Source: Parabacteroides distasonis (lineage in GTDB: Bacteria; Bacteroidota; Bacteroidia; Bacteroidales; Tannerellaceae). Taken from it: 58,671 nt of DNA. Location: the NCBI GenBank assembly GCA_021531385.1, contig JAFBIR010000018.1, forward strand, positions 1 through 58,671, written 5' to 3'. Under the pieces are notes generated by a model that saw nothing but the letters and a program-made list of their open reading frames with translations, searched no databases and had not been told where the DNA came from. Shown here piece after piece: positions 33,122-42,164 of the stretch. Each line of letters begins with the position of its first letter. The first letter of the stretch is position 1. Both the position numbers and the translations under genes were made by a program.

Positions 33122-34720
33122 ATGAAAAAAACGATATGTATGCTATGTGCCTGGCTCAGTATTGGCGTTATGTCTGCTACCGGGCGAATTGTGAAGGTAG
33201 ATCCTACACAGGTGTTTCAAACGATGGACCATTTCACGGCTTCGGATGCGTGGAGCGGAGCGTTAGTTGGGCGCTATTGGTCGGAACCGGAGCGCAAACA
33301 AATTGCGGAATGGCTGTTTAGTCAAGAGCTGGATGCGGCCGGTCATCCGAAAGGCATTGGCCTCTCACTGTGGCGAGTGAATACCGGAGCGGGCACTTGG
33401 GAACAGGCTGATTGCGATATCCAGCCGCTCCAGCGACGGGTGGAATCGTTCAAGACGACAGATGGGCAGCATTATGACTGGGGCAAATGTGCCGGGCAAC
33501 GTTATTTCATGGAGCAGGCGAAAGCGTTGGGATGCAACAGCTTCTTGCTGTTCTCCAACTCACCATTGGTGCAATGGACCGCTAACGGAAAGGGCTATGC
33601 GGATCATAAGGATCGGGCCAACATCCGTCCGGAGGGCTATGCGTTGTATGGCGATTATTTGGCAGAGGTCGCTGCTCATTATTTGCAGGAGGGTTTCCCT
33701 ATCCGCTATATTAGCCCGATCAATGAGCCACAGGTGGATTGGGCACGTCCTGCGCAAGAGGGTAGCTCTTGGCGACTGAGTGAGATGAAGCGGATGTATG
33801 CAGCCTTGGATGCGGCCATGCAGCAGCGTGCTTTGTTGGACAGCGTGCAGATCTTGGTAGGAGAGGCGGCCTCTATCCCCGTGCTCTATCGGGAAGATGA
33901 GGGGGTGAGCCGTCAGTTCAAAGGTGATCCGGAGACACCTCATCGGGTGATTCAAGCCTTTTTTGATTCACAATCGCCCCATTACGTGGGCGACTTGAAG
34001 CATGTCCCCCGGCTGATCGGAGCGCATACCTATCATAATCATACGACAAATCAAGAGATCGAGGGGACTCGTCGGCCTGTGAAAGACACTTGTGCGCACT
34101 ACGATGTGCGCTATTATCAAACGGAATGGTGCCTGTTGCCCTATGGCGAGGAGCAAATCCGGCGGTTCGATGGGTTCACGTCGGATTGGCAGGTTGGTAC
34201 GCATACGGATATGCAGGTCGCTCTACTGATGGGGCGATTGATCTATGCTGACATTGTGCGCTCAGGAGCGGAGGCTTGGGGCTATTGGAAGGCCATGGAG
34301 CTGAATGGCAACCATGCCCTGATCTCGCTCCAAGCCAAGGAGGGCAATCTGTTGATGGGCGGTCATGCCACACCTAACAAATTGCTTTGGGCCTTGGGCA
34401 ATTACAGCCGTTTTATTCGTCCGGGGTATCAGCGGATAGCTTTGGAGGGAGCGGAGGAGTTAGCTACGCTTTGTGGTTCTGCCTATCGCTCGCCCGATGG
34501 CAAGCAATTAGTCTTGGTGTTTGTCAATACCGGTTTTGAGCCAGAAGAGGTGCAACTATCCCTGCCTAAGGCGATGCAGAAACAGGTGCGAAAGATTTCC
34601 CTTTATCGCACGGACGAGCGTACCGACCTCTCCTTGGTGGAGACCCTTGATGGGGCTTCACGTTCGCTCTCCATCGCTCCCCGCTCATTGACTACTTGCG
34701 TGGTGGAGCTGGGATTTTGA
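33122..34720 (+). CDS. GH30-family glycoside hydrolase
   Basis: A 532-residue exported enzyme (signal peptide about residues 1-20, MKKTICMLCAWLSIGVMSATG). The start 30 bp upstream overlaps hxlR and lacks a signal peptide, so the inner ATG is used. Barrel motifs: SLWRVNTGAG, FLLFSNSPLVQWT, SPINEPQVDW with the acid/base Glu near 201, and YYQTEWC with the nucleophile near 334; a beta-sandwich end domain follows. The FSNSP and GYADHK features resemble endo-beta-1,6-galactanase-like members. The stop codon lies within the first copy of a 33-bp repeat. Confidence 0.88.
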   Translation: MKKTICMLCAWLSIGVMSATGRIVKVDPTQVFQTMDHFTASDAWSGALVGRYWSEPERKQIAEWLFSQELDAAGHPKGIGLSLWRVNTGAGTWEQADCDIQPLQRRVESFKTTDGQHYDWGKCAGQRYFMEQAKALGCNSFLLFSNSPLVQWTANGKGYADHKDRANIRPEGYALYGDYLAEVAAHYLQEGFPIRYISPINEPQVDWARPAQEGSSWRLSEMKRMYAALDAAMQQRALLDSVQILVGEAASIPVLYREDEGVSRQFKGDPETPHRVIQAFFDSQSPHYVGDLKHVPRLIGAHTYHNHTTNQEIEGTRRPVKDTCAHYDVRYYQTEWCLLPYGEEQIRRFDGFTSDWQVGTHTDMQVALLMGRLIYADIVRSGAEAWGYWKAMELNGNHALISLQAKEGNLLMGGHATPNKLLWALGNYSRFIRPGYQRIALEGAEELATLCGSAYRSPDGKQLVLVFVNTGFEPEEVQLSLPKAMQKQVRKISLYRTDERTDLSLVETLDGASRSLSIAPRSLTTCVVELGF

Positions 34721-34804
34721 GATTCTGGGATATTTCGTCTGAAAAGATTTTGAGATTCGGGGATATTTCGTCTGAAAAGATTTTGAGATTCGGGGATATC
34801 CCCC
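34715..34804. repeat. 33-bp direct repeat, nearly three copies
   Basis: Copies of TTTTGAGATTCGGGGATATT and following bases begin at 34715, 34748 and 34781. The first covers the GH30 stop codon (TGA at 34718-34720). The third is cut short by the promoter of the next gene and provides its -33 box. Confidence 0.85.
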
Positions 34805-34812
34805 TATTTTTG
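34782..34812 (+). promoter_or_regulatory. Promoter of the DUF4143 ATPase gene, with palindrome between boxes
   Basis: TTTG at 34782-34785, 19 nt, TATTTTTG at 34805-34812. The perfect 12-bp palindrome GGGGATATCCCC (34792-34803) occupies the spacer and ends 1 bp before the -7 box, a good position for a repressor. Confidence 0.7.
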
Positions 34813-34844
34813 CATTAAAATCACACATCGAATAGGCAAGGATT

Positions 34845-36182
34845 ATGAGGATATTCAAAAGAAAGATCTATGAGAAACTATTAGACTGGAAGCAAAGGCG
34901 AAATGGCCAGACTGCTGTTCTAATCGAAGGAGCCAGACGAGTAGGTAAATCTACTATTGTTAAGCAATTTGCCGAAAGTGAATATGAATCATATATCCTT
35001 ATAGATTTCTCTATAGCTCCAGCTGAAATCATAGATCTGTTCAATCATATTTATGAGTTGGACTATTTCTTCATGAAACTCCAGTTCCATTATGGAGTTA
35101 AGCTGGTGGAACGTAAGTCACTTATTATTTTTGATGAGGTGCAGCGATGCCCCAAGGCTCGTCAAGCCATTAAACATTTGGTGGCAGATCATCGCTATGA
35201 TTACATAGAAACGGGCTCGCTCATATCAATTAAAAAGAATGTAAAAGACATAGTTATACCAAGTGAGGAACAGCGTCTCTACATGTATCCGATGGATTAT
35301 GAGGAGTTCAAATGGGCTATGGGAGATGAGGTATCTATGCTTCAGCTGAAACAGATGTTTGAGGGGAGGATGAGCGTAGGTGATGCTTTGAATAGAAAAT
35401 TCATGAGAGATTTCCGACTATATATGTTGATTGGAGGTATGCCCCAAGCTGTTCATGCCTATTTGGAGACAAACAATTTGCAGGTTGTTGACGAGGTGAA
35501 GCGAGATATTATCCAGCTTTATGAGGATGATTTTCGAAAAATTGATCCTTCGGGACGTATTTCTTTGCTTTTTGATGCGATTCCCTCTCAACTGAACAAT
35601 AATGCAAATCGTTATCAGATAACGAGTGTAATTGGCAATACGACGAGCGATGCGATGACACTGCAGCTCATTTCTGAGCTTGCTGAATCAATGACGGTCA
35701 ATATGGCTTACCATGTGAGCGATCCGGCAGTTGGCATGTCGCTTTATTCAGATAGAAACAGGTATAAAATGTATGTAGCTGATACGGGTTTGTTTGTGAC
35801 TATGGTGTTTAAGGATAAGGATTTCACAGAGAACATCATCTATCAGAAGTTATTGAGTGACAAGCTTGAAGCTAATCTGGGCTATGTCTATGAGAATGTG
35901 GTAGCTCAAATGTTGAGAGCTTCTGGTAATCAGTTGTTCTATTATACCTTCCCGACTGAGACGGGCAAGCATAACTATGAAGTGGATTTTTTGCTCTCAA
36001 GAAGGAATAAGCTTTGCCCCATTGAGGTGAAATCATCTGGCTACAAGCGTCATATCTCACTTGATGCCTTTTGTCAGAAGTTTTCATCTCGTGTCTTTCA
36101 GCGTTATTTGGTTTATACGAAGGACTTACACCAAGACGAGCAGACCATTTTCTTGCCTGTTTATTTGGTGCCCTTTTTGTAA
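34845..36182 (+). CDS. AAA-family ATPase with DUF4143 domain
   Basis: A 445-residue protein of a family widespread in gut Bacteroidales. Walker A is GARRVGKST (residues 29-37); Walker B is LIIFDEVQRC near 91-99. The C-terminal DUF4143 part ends with a PD-(D/E)XK-like segment (NYEVDFLLSRRNKLCPIEVKSSGYKRH), with the D, E and K of a nuclease-like site. Role unknown; proposed links to toxin control or defence are not proven. A stand-alone gene, AT-richer than its neighbours, hence perhaps acquired. Confidence 0.9.
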   Translation: MRIFKRKIYEKLLDWKQRRNGQTAVLIEGARRVGKSTIVKQFAESEYESYILIDFSIAPAEIIDLFNHIYELDYFFMKLQFHYGVKLVERKSLIIFDEVQRCPKARQAIKHLVADHRYDYIETGSLISIKKNVKDIVIPSEEQRLYMYPMDYEEFKWAMGDEVSMLQLKQMFEGRMSVGDALNRKFMRDFRLYMLIGGMPQAVHAYLETNNLQVVDEVKRDIIQLYEDDFRKIDPSGRISLLFDAIPSQLNNNANRYQITSVIGNTTSDAMTLQLISELAESMTVNMAYHVSDPAVGMSLYSDRNRYKMYVADTGLFVTMVFKDKDFTENIIYQKLLSDKLEANLGYVYENVVAQMLRASGNQLFYYTFPTETGKHNYEVDFLLSRRNKLCPIEVKSSGYKRHISLDAFCQKFSSRVFQRYLVYTKDLHQDEQTIFLPVYLVPFL

Positions 36183-36201
36183 GCTATTTGCAATCTCTTG
36201 C

Positions 36202-36300
36202 CACCGCTCTGCGGTTCGGACAGGGTGGGGAACGTAAACCGGGGGTTGTGTCCTTATGGGCTTCACCCCCGGCTATGATCTACCCGCACCTACGGCGCTA
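36202..36300. repeat. G+C-rich hairpin cluster, likely interspersed repeat
   Basis: ACCGC/GCGGT at 36202-36214 and CCGGGGGT (36239-36246) with ACCCCCGG (36265-36272) lie in an otherwise plain intergenic space after the ATPase gene. The arrangement resembles a repeat I have seen in other Bacteroidales genomes (CCGC..GCGG and CCGGGGG..CCCCCGG separated by a short spacer). It may act as a terminator. The rest of the gap, 36301-36530, holds only a further promoter-like pair, TTGG (36450-36453) and TATTTTTG (36473-36480). Confidence 0.5.
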
Positions 36301-36530
36301 GCTCATCAGAATTTATCGGGCTTCTTGGGCTTTTTCTTCGCATGGCGCACAGAAAGGAACCGTAAGGGGTAAGGAATTTGATCGGCATTGCTTGATGATT
36401 GCATCTCGATTGTCTGAAGAATCGGTCTGCTTAGAAAGGTGGGCCATCCTTGGCGAAAGTGAAACCTTTTTGTATTTTTGCCACAAAAACGGCGAAGATA
36501 GGCTGCATCTCGGCAAAACATCCAAACACG

Positions 36531-36564
36531 TTTGATGCTTTGCGCTCGGTTTGCACTATCTTTG
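36531..36564 (+). promoter_or_regulatory. Promoter of dnaB
   Basis: TTTG at 36531-36534, 22 nt, TATCTTTG at 36557-36564, 18-21 bp before two adjacent ATGs. It decides the start: the longer frame from 36450 would run across the promoter. Confidence 0.65.
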
Positions 36565-36584
36565 CGGCTCAAACAGCAAGGATG

Positions 36585-38102
36585 ATGGCAGAAGAGGTTA
36601 GAAACTCCGGAAGGGGACGGAAGAAAGCAACAGTACAGGTGGTGCCTGAGATGGGGCGTTTGCAGCCGCAAGCCAGGGAATTGGAGGAGGCGGTGCTCGG
36701 AGCGCTACTGCTGGAGAAAGATGCTTATTCCATCGTCAGTGATATTTTGAAGCCGGAGTGCTTCTATGAGCGAGCACATGAACTGATCTTCACTGCCGTG
36801 CGTGATCTTTACATGCGGCAGGAGCCGGTGGATATGATCACCGTCATAGAGCAACTCAAACGGATGGGGGCTCTGGAGGAAGTAGGTGGTGCGCCCTATA
36901 TCTCGGAATTGACCAGTAAGGTGGCCAGTACGGCTCACTTGGAGTTTCACGCACGCATTATCGCTCAGAAGTATTTGGCTCGTGAGTTGATTCGCTTCAC
37001 GGCGACGATCCAAGATAAGGCTTTCGACGAGACAGTGGATGTGGACGACCTGATGCAGGAGGCAGAGGGGTCGCTCTTCGAGATCTCGCAGCGCAACGTG
37101 AAGAAGGATGTGACGCAGATCAATCCGGTGATCAAGGAGGCGCTCACGATGTTGGAAAAGGCAGCGAACCAAGAGGGCGGCATGAGTGGCCTTCGTAGTG
37201 GGTTTGATGGATTGGATAAGATCACCTCTGGCTGGCAGAACTCCGACTTGGTGATCATTGCTGCTCGTCCTGCGATGGGTAAGACTGCATTCGTGCTCTC
37301 GATGGCGAAGAATATGGCGGTCAACTTTAAGATCCCGGTGGCACTCTTCTCTTTGGAGATGAGTAACGTGCAGTTAGTGAATCGTTTGATTGTGAATGTC
37401 TGCGAGATACCGGGCGAGAAGATCAAGAGCGGTCGTTTGGAGAAATATGAGTGGGAACAGCTCGACTTCAAGATCAAGGAGCTTTATGATGCTCCGATCT
37501 ATGTAGATGATACTCCCAGTCTTTCTGTCTTTGAGTTGCGTACGAAGGCCCGTCGGTTGGTGCGGGAACATGATATTAAGTGCATCATCATCGACTATTT
37601 GCAGTTGATGAATGCCAGTGGAATGAATTTCGGTAGCCGTGAACAGGAGGTCAGTACGATCTCTCGTTCGCTCAAGGGCTTGGCAAAGGAGTTGAACATC
37701 CCGATCATAGCCCTCTCGCAGTTGAACCGTGGTGTGGAGGCTCGTCAAGGTGCGGAGGGTAAGCGTCCGCAATTGGCCGATTTGCGTGAGTCAGGAGCCA
37801 TTGAACAGGATGCCGATATGGTTTGTTTTATTCATCGTCCGGAGTATTATAAGATTTTGGAGGATGAGAAGGGTAACTCGTTGGTCGGCTTAGCGGAGAT
37901 CATCATCGCTAAGCATCGTAATGGTGCGGTGGGTGATGTGCGTTTACGTTTCAAGAGCGAGTTTGCGAAATTCATGAACATCGAGGATGATGTGGAATTG
38001 ACGGAGGTGATCTCTAAGATGAATCGAGAGGAGCCGCAGCCGATTCCCGCTGCTACCCCCGACTTCTTGAAACCGGGTAATGAGGAGCCGATGCCATTTT
38101 AA
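36585..38102 (+). CDS. dnaB: Replicative DNA helicase
   Basis: A 505-residue hexameric 5'-3' helicase of the replication fork. Start ATG beginning MAEEVRNSGRGRKK; the ATG one codon earlier is equally possible. N-domain (LEEAVLGALLLEKDAYSIV...), linker, then the RecA-fold domain GLRSGFDGLDKITSGWQNSDLVIIAARPAMGKTAFVL with Walker A, LFSLEMS, CIIIDYLQLM (Walker B) and IALSQLNRGVEAR..LADLRESGAIEQDAD. No intein. Stands before the mtaB gene by 46 bp. Confidence 0.97.
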   Translation: MAEEVRNSGRGRKKATVQVVPEMGRLQPQARELEEAVLGALLLEKDAYSIVSDILKPECFYERAHELIFTAVRDLYMRQEPVDMITVIEQLKRMGALEEVGGAPYISELTSKVASTAHLEFHARIIAQKYLARELIRFTATIQDKAFDETVDVDDLMQEAEGSLFEISQRNVKKDVTQINPVIKEALTMLEKAANQEGGMSGLRSGFDGLDKITSGWQNSDLVIIAARPAMGKTAFVLSMAKNMAVNFKIPVALFSLEMSNVQLVNRLIVNVCEIPGEKIKSGRLEKYEWEQLDFKIKELYDAPIYVDDTPSLSVFELRTKARRLVREHDIKCIIIDYLQLMNASGMNFGSREQEVSTISRSLKGLAKELNIPIIALSQLNRGVEARQGAEGKRPQLADLRESGAIEQDADMVCFIHRPEYYKILEDEKGNSLVGLAEIIIAKHRNGAVGDVRLRFKSEFAKFMNIEDDVELTEVISKMNREEPQPIPAATPDFLKPGNEEPMPF

Positions 38103-38148
38103 ATATGAATGAGGATTGTGGAATGAGGATTGAGCGAAGCGAGAAAAA

Positions 38149-39471
38149 ATGATTGATCAACAGGTATTTCACGATAAGAAGGCGGCCTATTATACATTGG
38201 GCTGTAAACTGAATTTTGCGGAGACCTCTACGTTGGGTAAGATGCTGGCGGAGCAGGGTGTCCGTAAGGTGCGTCCGGGCGAGCGAGCGGATATATGCTT
38301 GATTAACACCTGTTCGGTGACAGAGTTGGCGGATAAGAAATGTCGGCAGGCCATCCGTCGTATCGGGAAGGAGCATCCCGGTGCGTTTATCGTGGTGACG
38401 GGCTGCTATGCACAACTGAAACCGGAGGAGGTGGCTCATATAGAAGGAGTGGACTTAGTGGTTGGTGCGGAGCATAAGTTGGATCTGCTCAGCTACATCG
38501 ACTCGTTTGAGAAACGACCGGAGGGAGGAGCAGTGGTTGCTTCAGCTACCAAGGATATTCGAACATTTGCCCCCTCTTGTTCGGCGGACGACCGTACACG
38601 CCATTTCTTGAAGGTGCAGGATGGCTGTGACTACTTTTGTTCCTATTGCACCATTCCGTTTGCCCGTGGTCGGAGTCGTAATGGCTCGATTGCCAGCTTA
38701 GTGGCACAGGCGGAGGAAGTCGCTCGACAGGGTGGCAAAGAGATTGTATTGACTGGTGTGAATATTGGCGATTTCGGGAAGACGACGGGAGAGTGCTTTA
38801 TCGACCTGATCCGAGCTTTGGATGAGGTTGAGGGCATCTCCCGTTATCGTATCTCATCCATTGAGCCAAACTTGCTGACCGATGAGGCGATTGATTTCGT
38901 GGCTCATAGTCGTCGGTTTGCACCCCATTTTCATATACCCTTGCAAAGCGGTAGCGATGCGGTGTTGAAGTTGATGCGTCGTCGGTATGATACGGCTTTG
39001 TTCCGTCATAAGATTGAGAAGGTGAAGGCGGTCATGCCCCATGCTTTTATTGGTGTGGATGTAATCGTGGGTACTCGGGGTGAGACCGATGCCTATTTTG
39101 AGGAGGCTCGGCAGTTTATCGAGAGCTTGGATGTGACGCAGTTGCATGTTTTCAGTTATTCGGAGCGTCCCGGTACGCAGGCGTTGAAGATTGATTATGT
39201 GGTCGATCCAGCTACTAAACATGCCCGCAGTCAACAGCTGCTCGACCTGTCTGACCGAAAGTGGCGAGCCTTTTACGAGGCGCATATCGGGCAAGAGGCG
39301 AAGGTGCTCTTTGAGCATACCCGTAAAGGGGAGATGATGCAGGGCTTCACGGAGAATTACATCAAGGTGGAGCGTCCCTACGAGGAATCGTGGGTGAATG
39401 AGACACGGGCGGTGCGCCTCGGCGGATGGAATGCTGACCATACCGCTTTGACAGCGAAAGGAAACGGGTGA
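38149..39471 (+). CDS. mtaB: tRNA t6A37 methylthiotransferase
   Basis: A 440-residue radical-SAM enzyme that turns t6A37 into ms2t6A. N-terminal UPF0004 domain with three cluster cysteines (GCKLN, NTCSV, TGCYAQL), radical SAM CDYFCSYC (C160, C164, C167) and a C-terminal TRAM domain (LFEHTRKGEMMQGFTENYIKVERPY). MtaB rather than MiaB is indicated by YYTLGCKLNFAE. Acts downstream of tsaC. The stop shares a base with the start of the acyltransferase (TGATG). Confidence 0.96.
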   Translation: MIDQQVFHDKKAAYYTLGCKLNFAETSTLGKMLAEQGVRKVRPGERADICLINTCSVTELADKKCRQAIRRIGKEHPGAFIVVTGCYAQLKPEEVAHIEGVDLVVGAEHKLDLLSYIDSFEKRPEGGAVVASATKDIRTFAPSCSADDRTRHFLKVQDGCDYFCSYCTIPFARGRSRNGSIASLVAQAEEVARQGGKEIVLTGVNIGDFGKTTGECFIDLIRALDEVEGISRYRISSIEPNLLTDEAIDFVAHSRRFAPHFHIPLQSGSDAVLKLMRRRYDTALFRHKIEKVKAVMPHAFIGVDVIVGTRGETDAYFEEARQFIESLDVTQLHVFSYSERPGTQALKIDYVVDPATKHARSQQLLDLSDRKWRAFYEAHIGQEAKVLFEHTRKGEMMQGFTENYIKVERPYEESWVNETRAVRLGGWNADHTALTAKGNG

Positions 39472-40361
39472 TGGGGGAAAAGATCATGTATGCGTTGTTG
39501 CGAGGTTGGGTGATGTTGCACGCTCGCCTGCCGTTAGGGTGGCTCTATCGCCTTTCCGACCTGCTCTATGTGTTGGTCTATTATGTGGTGCGTTACCGGG
39601 TAAAAGTGACGAGGCGTAACTTGGTGTCCTCCTTCCCGGAGCTGACGGAGCAGGAGCGTAGGGCATTGGAGCGTCGCTTCTACCACCATTTCACCGACTA
39701 CATCGTGGAAACCATTAAGTTGGGGGCGATCAGTCACGAGGAGTTGTTGCGTCGGGCGAAGCTTCTCAATCCGGAATTGATCGACCAGTTGCAGGATGAG
39801 GGACACCCTTTGCTGATCCTCATGATGGGACACTATGGCAACTGGGAGTGGTTCAGTGGGTCCACCCCGTTCTTGCGGCAGGCTCACCTCTATCAGATTT
39901 ATCGTCCGTTGAGCAGTTTGGCCTTTGATCGCCTGTTCATGGAGCTGAGGACTCGTTTCGGCTCAAGCGGCATAGCCAAGAACGACGTGGTTCGGGAGAT
40001 GATTCGTCTGCGTGGCACCAAGGAGCGTGCACTCAGTATCTTCATCGCCGACCAGACACCAAGCAAAGCCAACTTGCATTATTGGACCCATTTTTTGAAT
40101 CAGGATACACCCTTCTTGACTGGAGCGGAGCGACTGGCTTGCAAATTGAATTTGCCTGTCGTGTTTTGTGATGTTCGGCAGGAGGCGAGAGGCTTCTACA
40201 CGATGGAGATAAAATTGATTACCGATAAACCTAAAGAGATGCCGGAGTTCTACATCACCGAGAAGTACGCTCGCATGATGGAGGAGACAATCTTGCGAGA
40301 TCCAGCGGGTTGGCTTTGGACACATCGGCGATGGAAACATAAACGTGAAGAAAAAGTATGA
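39471..40361 (+). CDS. LpxL/HtrB-like lipid A acyltransferase
   Basis: A 296-residue inner-membrane enzyme of the lysophospholipid acyltransferase family that adds a secondary acyl chain to lipid A or acylates a surface lipid. N-terminal membrane helix (about 15-40). Catalytic HxxxxD/E is MMGHYGNWEW (His near 121). The later blocks IYRPLSS and ADQTPSKANLHYWTHFLNQDTPFLTGAE are typical. Start is the ATG in TGATG; a GTG one codon upstream is less likely. Next gene overlaps by 4 bp. Confidence 0.92.
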   Translation: MGEKIMYALLRGWVMLHARLPLGWLYRLSDLLYVLVYYVVRYRVKVTRRNLVSSFPELTEQERRALERRFYHHFTDYIVETIKLGAISHEELLRRAKLLNPELIDQLQDEGHPLLILMMGHYGNWEWFSGSTPFLRQAHLYQIYRPLSSLAFDRLFMELRTRFGSSGIAKNDVVREMIRLRGTKERALSIFIADQTPSKANLHYWTHFLNQDTPFLTGAERLACKLNLPVVFCDVRQEARGFYTMEIKLITDKPKEMPEFYITEKYARMMEETILRDPAGWLWTHRRWKHKREEKV

Positions 40362-41401
40362 AGCGTGTAGCGATTATCATATTGAATTGGAATGGAAGTA
40401 AACTGATGCGGCAGTTCCTCCCCTCCGTAGTGCAAAACACCCCTGATTGGGCGGAGGTGATTGTGGCGGATAACGGTTCGACCGATGACTCCTTGGAGAT
40501 GCTCCGCACCCATTTCCCTACGGTTAAGCAGCTGGTGTTTGATCGTAACTATGGTTTTGCGGAGGGGTATAACCGGGCGATTGCGACGGTGGAGCATGAA
40601 TATTGTGTGCTGTTGAACAGTGATGTAGAGGTGACACCCCATTGGTTAGATGCGCCGATAGCCACATTGGATGCCGATCCAAAGGTGGTAGCTGTGCAGC
40701 CGAAGATCCGGGCCTGGCGGGAGAAGGAGAAGTTTGAGTATGCTGGAGCTGCAGGCGGTTTCATGGATCGCTATGGCTATCCTTTCTGCCGCGGACGGGT
40801 GCTGCATGTCGTGGAGAAAGATGAGGGGCAGTATGATGAGCCGGCAGATGTGCTCTGGGCAACGGGTGCCTGTCTCTTCGTGCGTACCGCTATTTATAAG
40901 GAGGCGGGTGGTTTGGATGCTCAATTTTTTGCCCATCAGGAGGAGGTGGATCTCTGTTGGCGTCTGCGGACGAGGGGGCATCGGATCTGTTGTACGCCAG
41001 CCTCAGTGGTGTATCACGTTGGAGGCGCTACATTAGAGATGGAGCATCCGCGTAAGACCTTCCTCAATTTTCGCAATAACCTTTTGATGCTTTATAAGAA
41101 CCTGCCAGAAAAGGACTTGAAACCAGTGATGCGAGTCCGTTTTTGGCTGGATTACGTGGCTGCGCTTCAATTTCTGTTGAAGGGACACTATCCCAATGCC
41201 AAGGCGGTTTATGAGGCTCGCAAAGCCTTTTCTGAATTGTTGCCTACCTATGCGTCAGTGCGTGCGGAGAATCTGCGGTTGGCTACTGGCAAGCCCATTC
41301 CGGAGTTGATGCAACGTAGTTTGATCTGGGCGTTTTATGCGCAGGGCAAACGCTGTTTCTCAGCTTTACGCAGCTATCTTTATCTAATCTCTAAATCCTG
41401 A
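40358..41401 (+). CDS. Family 2 glycosyltransferase
   Basis: A 347-residue GT-A enzyme. Start overlaps the acyltransferase stop (ATGA). Motifs: VAIIILNWNGSKLMRQFLPSV, VIVADNGSTDDSLEML, LLNSDVEVTP (DxD-type), QEEVDLCWRLRTRGHR (catalytic base ED motif). Rhamnosyl/mannosyltransferase-like; the two last hydrophobic stretches are weak. The acceptor may be lipid-linked, fitting the neighbour acyltransferase and envelope role, but this is inferred from position. Confidence 0.93.
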   Translation: MKRVAIIILNWNGSKLMRQFLPSVVQNTPDWAEVIVADNGSTDDSLEMLRTHFPTVKQLVFDRNYGFAEGYNRAIATVEHEYCVLLNSDVEVTPHWLDAPIATLDADPKVVAVQPKIRAWREKEKFEYAGAAGGFMDRYGYPFCRGRVLHVVEKDEGQYDEPADVLWATGACLFVRTAIYKEAGGLDAQFFAHQEEVDLCWRLRTRGHRICCTPASVVYHVGGATLEMEHPRKTFLNFRNNLLMLYKNLPEKDLKPVMRVRFWLDYVAALQFLLKGHYPNAKAVYEARKAFSELLPTYASVRAENLRLATGKPIPELMQRSLIWAFYAQGKRCFSALRSYLYLISKS

Positions 41402-41407
41402 TGAACT

Positions 41408-42154
41408 ATGAAGCGAATGATCCCTTCCTGTTTTTATGTGATTCTCTGTGGATTGGCTGGTCTATTGAGTTCTTGCTTGCATGAGATCAGCAATACCTAT
41501 GCCCCGGGACCGGTAGCCGCTGTGATTCAAGTACATGGCGATAGTGCCTTTGTGATGGCGAATACCCGTTTAGGGTGGGTGTATGACAGTCGTTTGAGCA
41601 GTTATCTGCCAGGGGAATGTTTACTGTTAGATTTCACCTATGACCCGGCTGAGAACGAGTATTCGAAGACATTGGGTTATTATTATGTATCGGTGACGGG
41701 CAAGCAGAGCGTGGATCGGTTGACGCTCTCTTCGGTAGTGCCGGCTACGGATCGTCTGCTACCAGGTGAGCAGCCAGTGGCTTATGCGGTGAGTCCGTTG
41801 GATTCTACCTTCTGTGTCCAATTGGAAGATTATCTCTTCCTTCCTTCGATATGTTGGACGAACCTGCCGAATAACTTGCAATGGCAATTGAGTTTCTCAC
41901 CAGGGCAGCAGCCTGAGGTAAGTGAGGGTAAGCGCATCTATCCGCTCTTCTTGCGGGTCACGGCTGAGGGAGAGGCATCGGGGAGCGATCCCGATTTTGC
42001 AGCTTCCCTCCATGCGTTTGACATTTCAGCGTTGCGACAAGTTGGGGGAGGGGCAGATGATCGTTTTGTCAAGGTTTATTATGTGAATGGTATCAATCCC
42101 TCGGATAGTACAGCCTTCACATGGGGCGTTACCGAGCCAATAGCCATTCACTAA
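41408..42154 (+). CDS. NigD-like lipoprotein (first of two)
   Basis: A 248-residue protein with a lipobox near residue 23 (LLSSC). The middle (FVMANTRLGWVYDSRLSSYLPGECLLLDFTYDP...TLGYYYVSVTG) and C-terminal half match the NigD-like two-domain layout as known in Bacteroidales. NigD is linked to bacteriocin immunity in Prevotella nigrescens; in most genomes the role is unknown. 6 bp after the GT2 gene, so in the same operon. Paralogous to the next gene in plan but poorly conserved. Confidence 0.7.
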   Translation: MKRMIPSCFYVILCGLAGLLSSCLHEISNTYAPGPVAAVIQVHGDSAFVMANTRLGWVYDSRLSSYLPGECLLLDFTYDPAENEYSKTLGYYYVSVTGKQSVDRLTLSSVVPATDRLLPGEQPVAYAVSPLDSTFCVQLEDYLFLPSICWTNLPNNLQWQLSFSPGQQPEVSEGKRIYPLFLRVTAEGEASGSDPDFAASLHAFDISALRQVGGGADDRFVKVYYVNGINPSDSTAFTWGVTEPIAIH

Positions 42155-42164
42155 TTAGCGTAGT

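Noticed and set aside
36450-36584. Longer dnaB start at 36450
   Set aside because: A good promoter (36531-36564) sits inside it, directly before two ATGs that match the family start.
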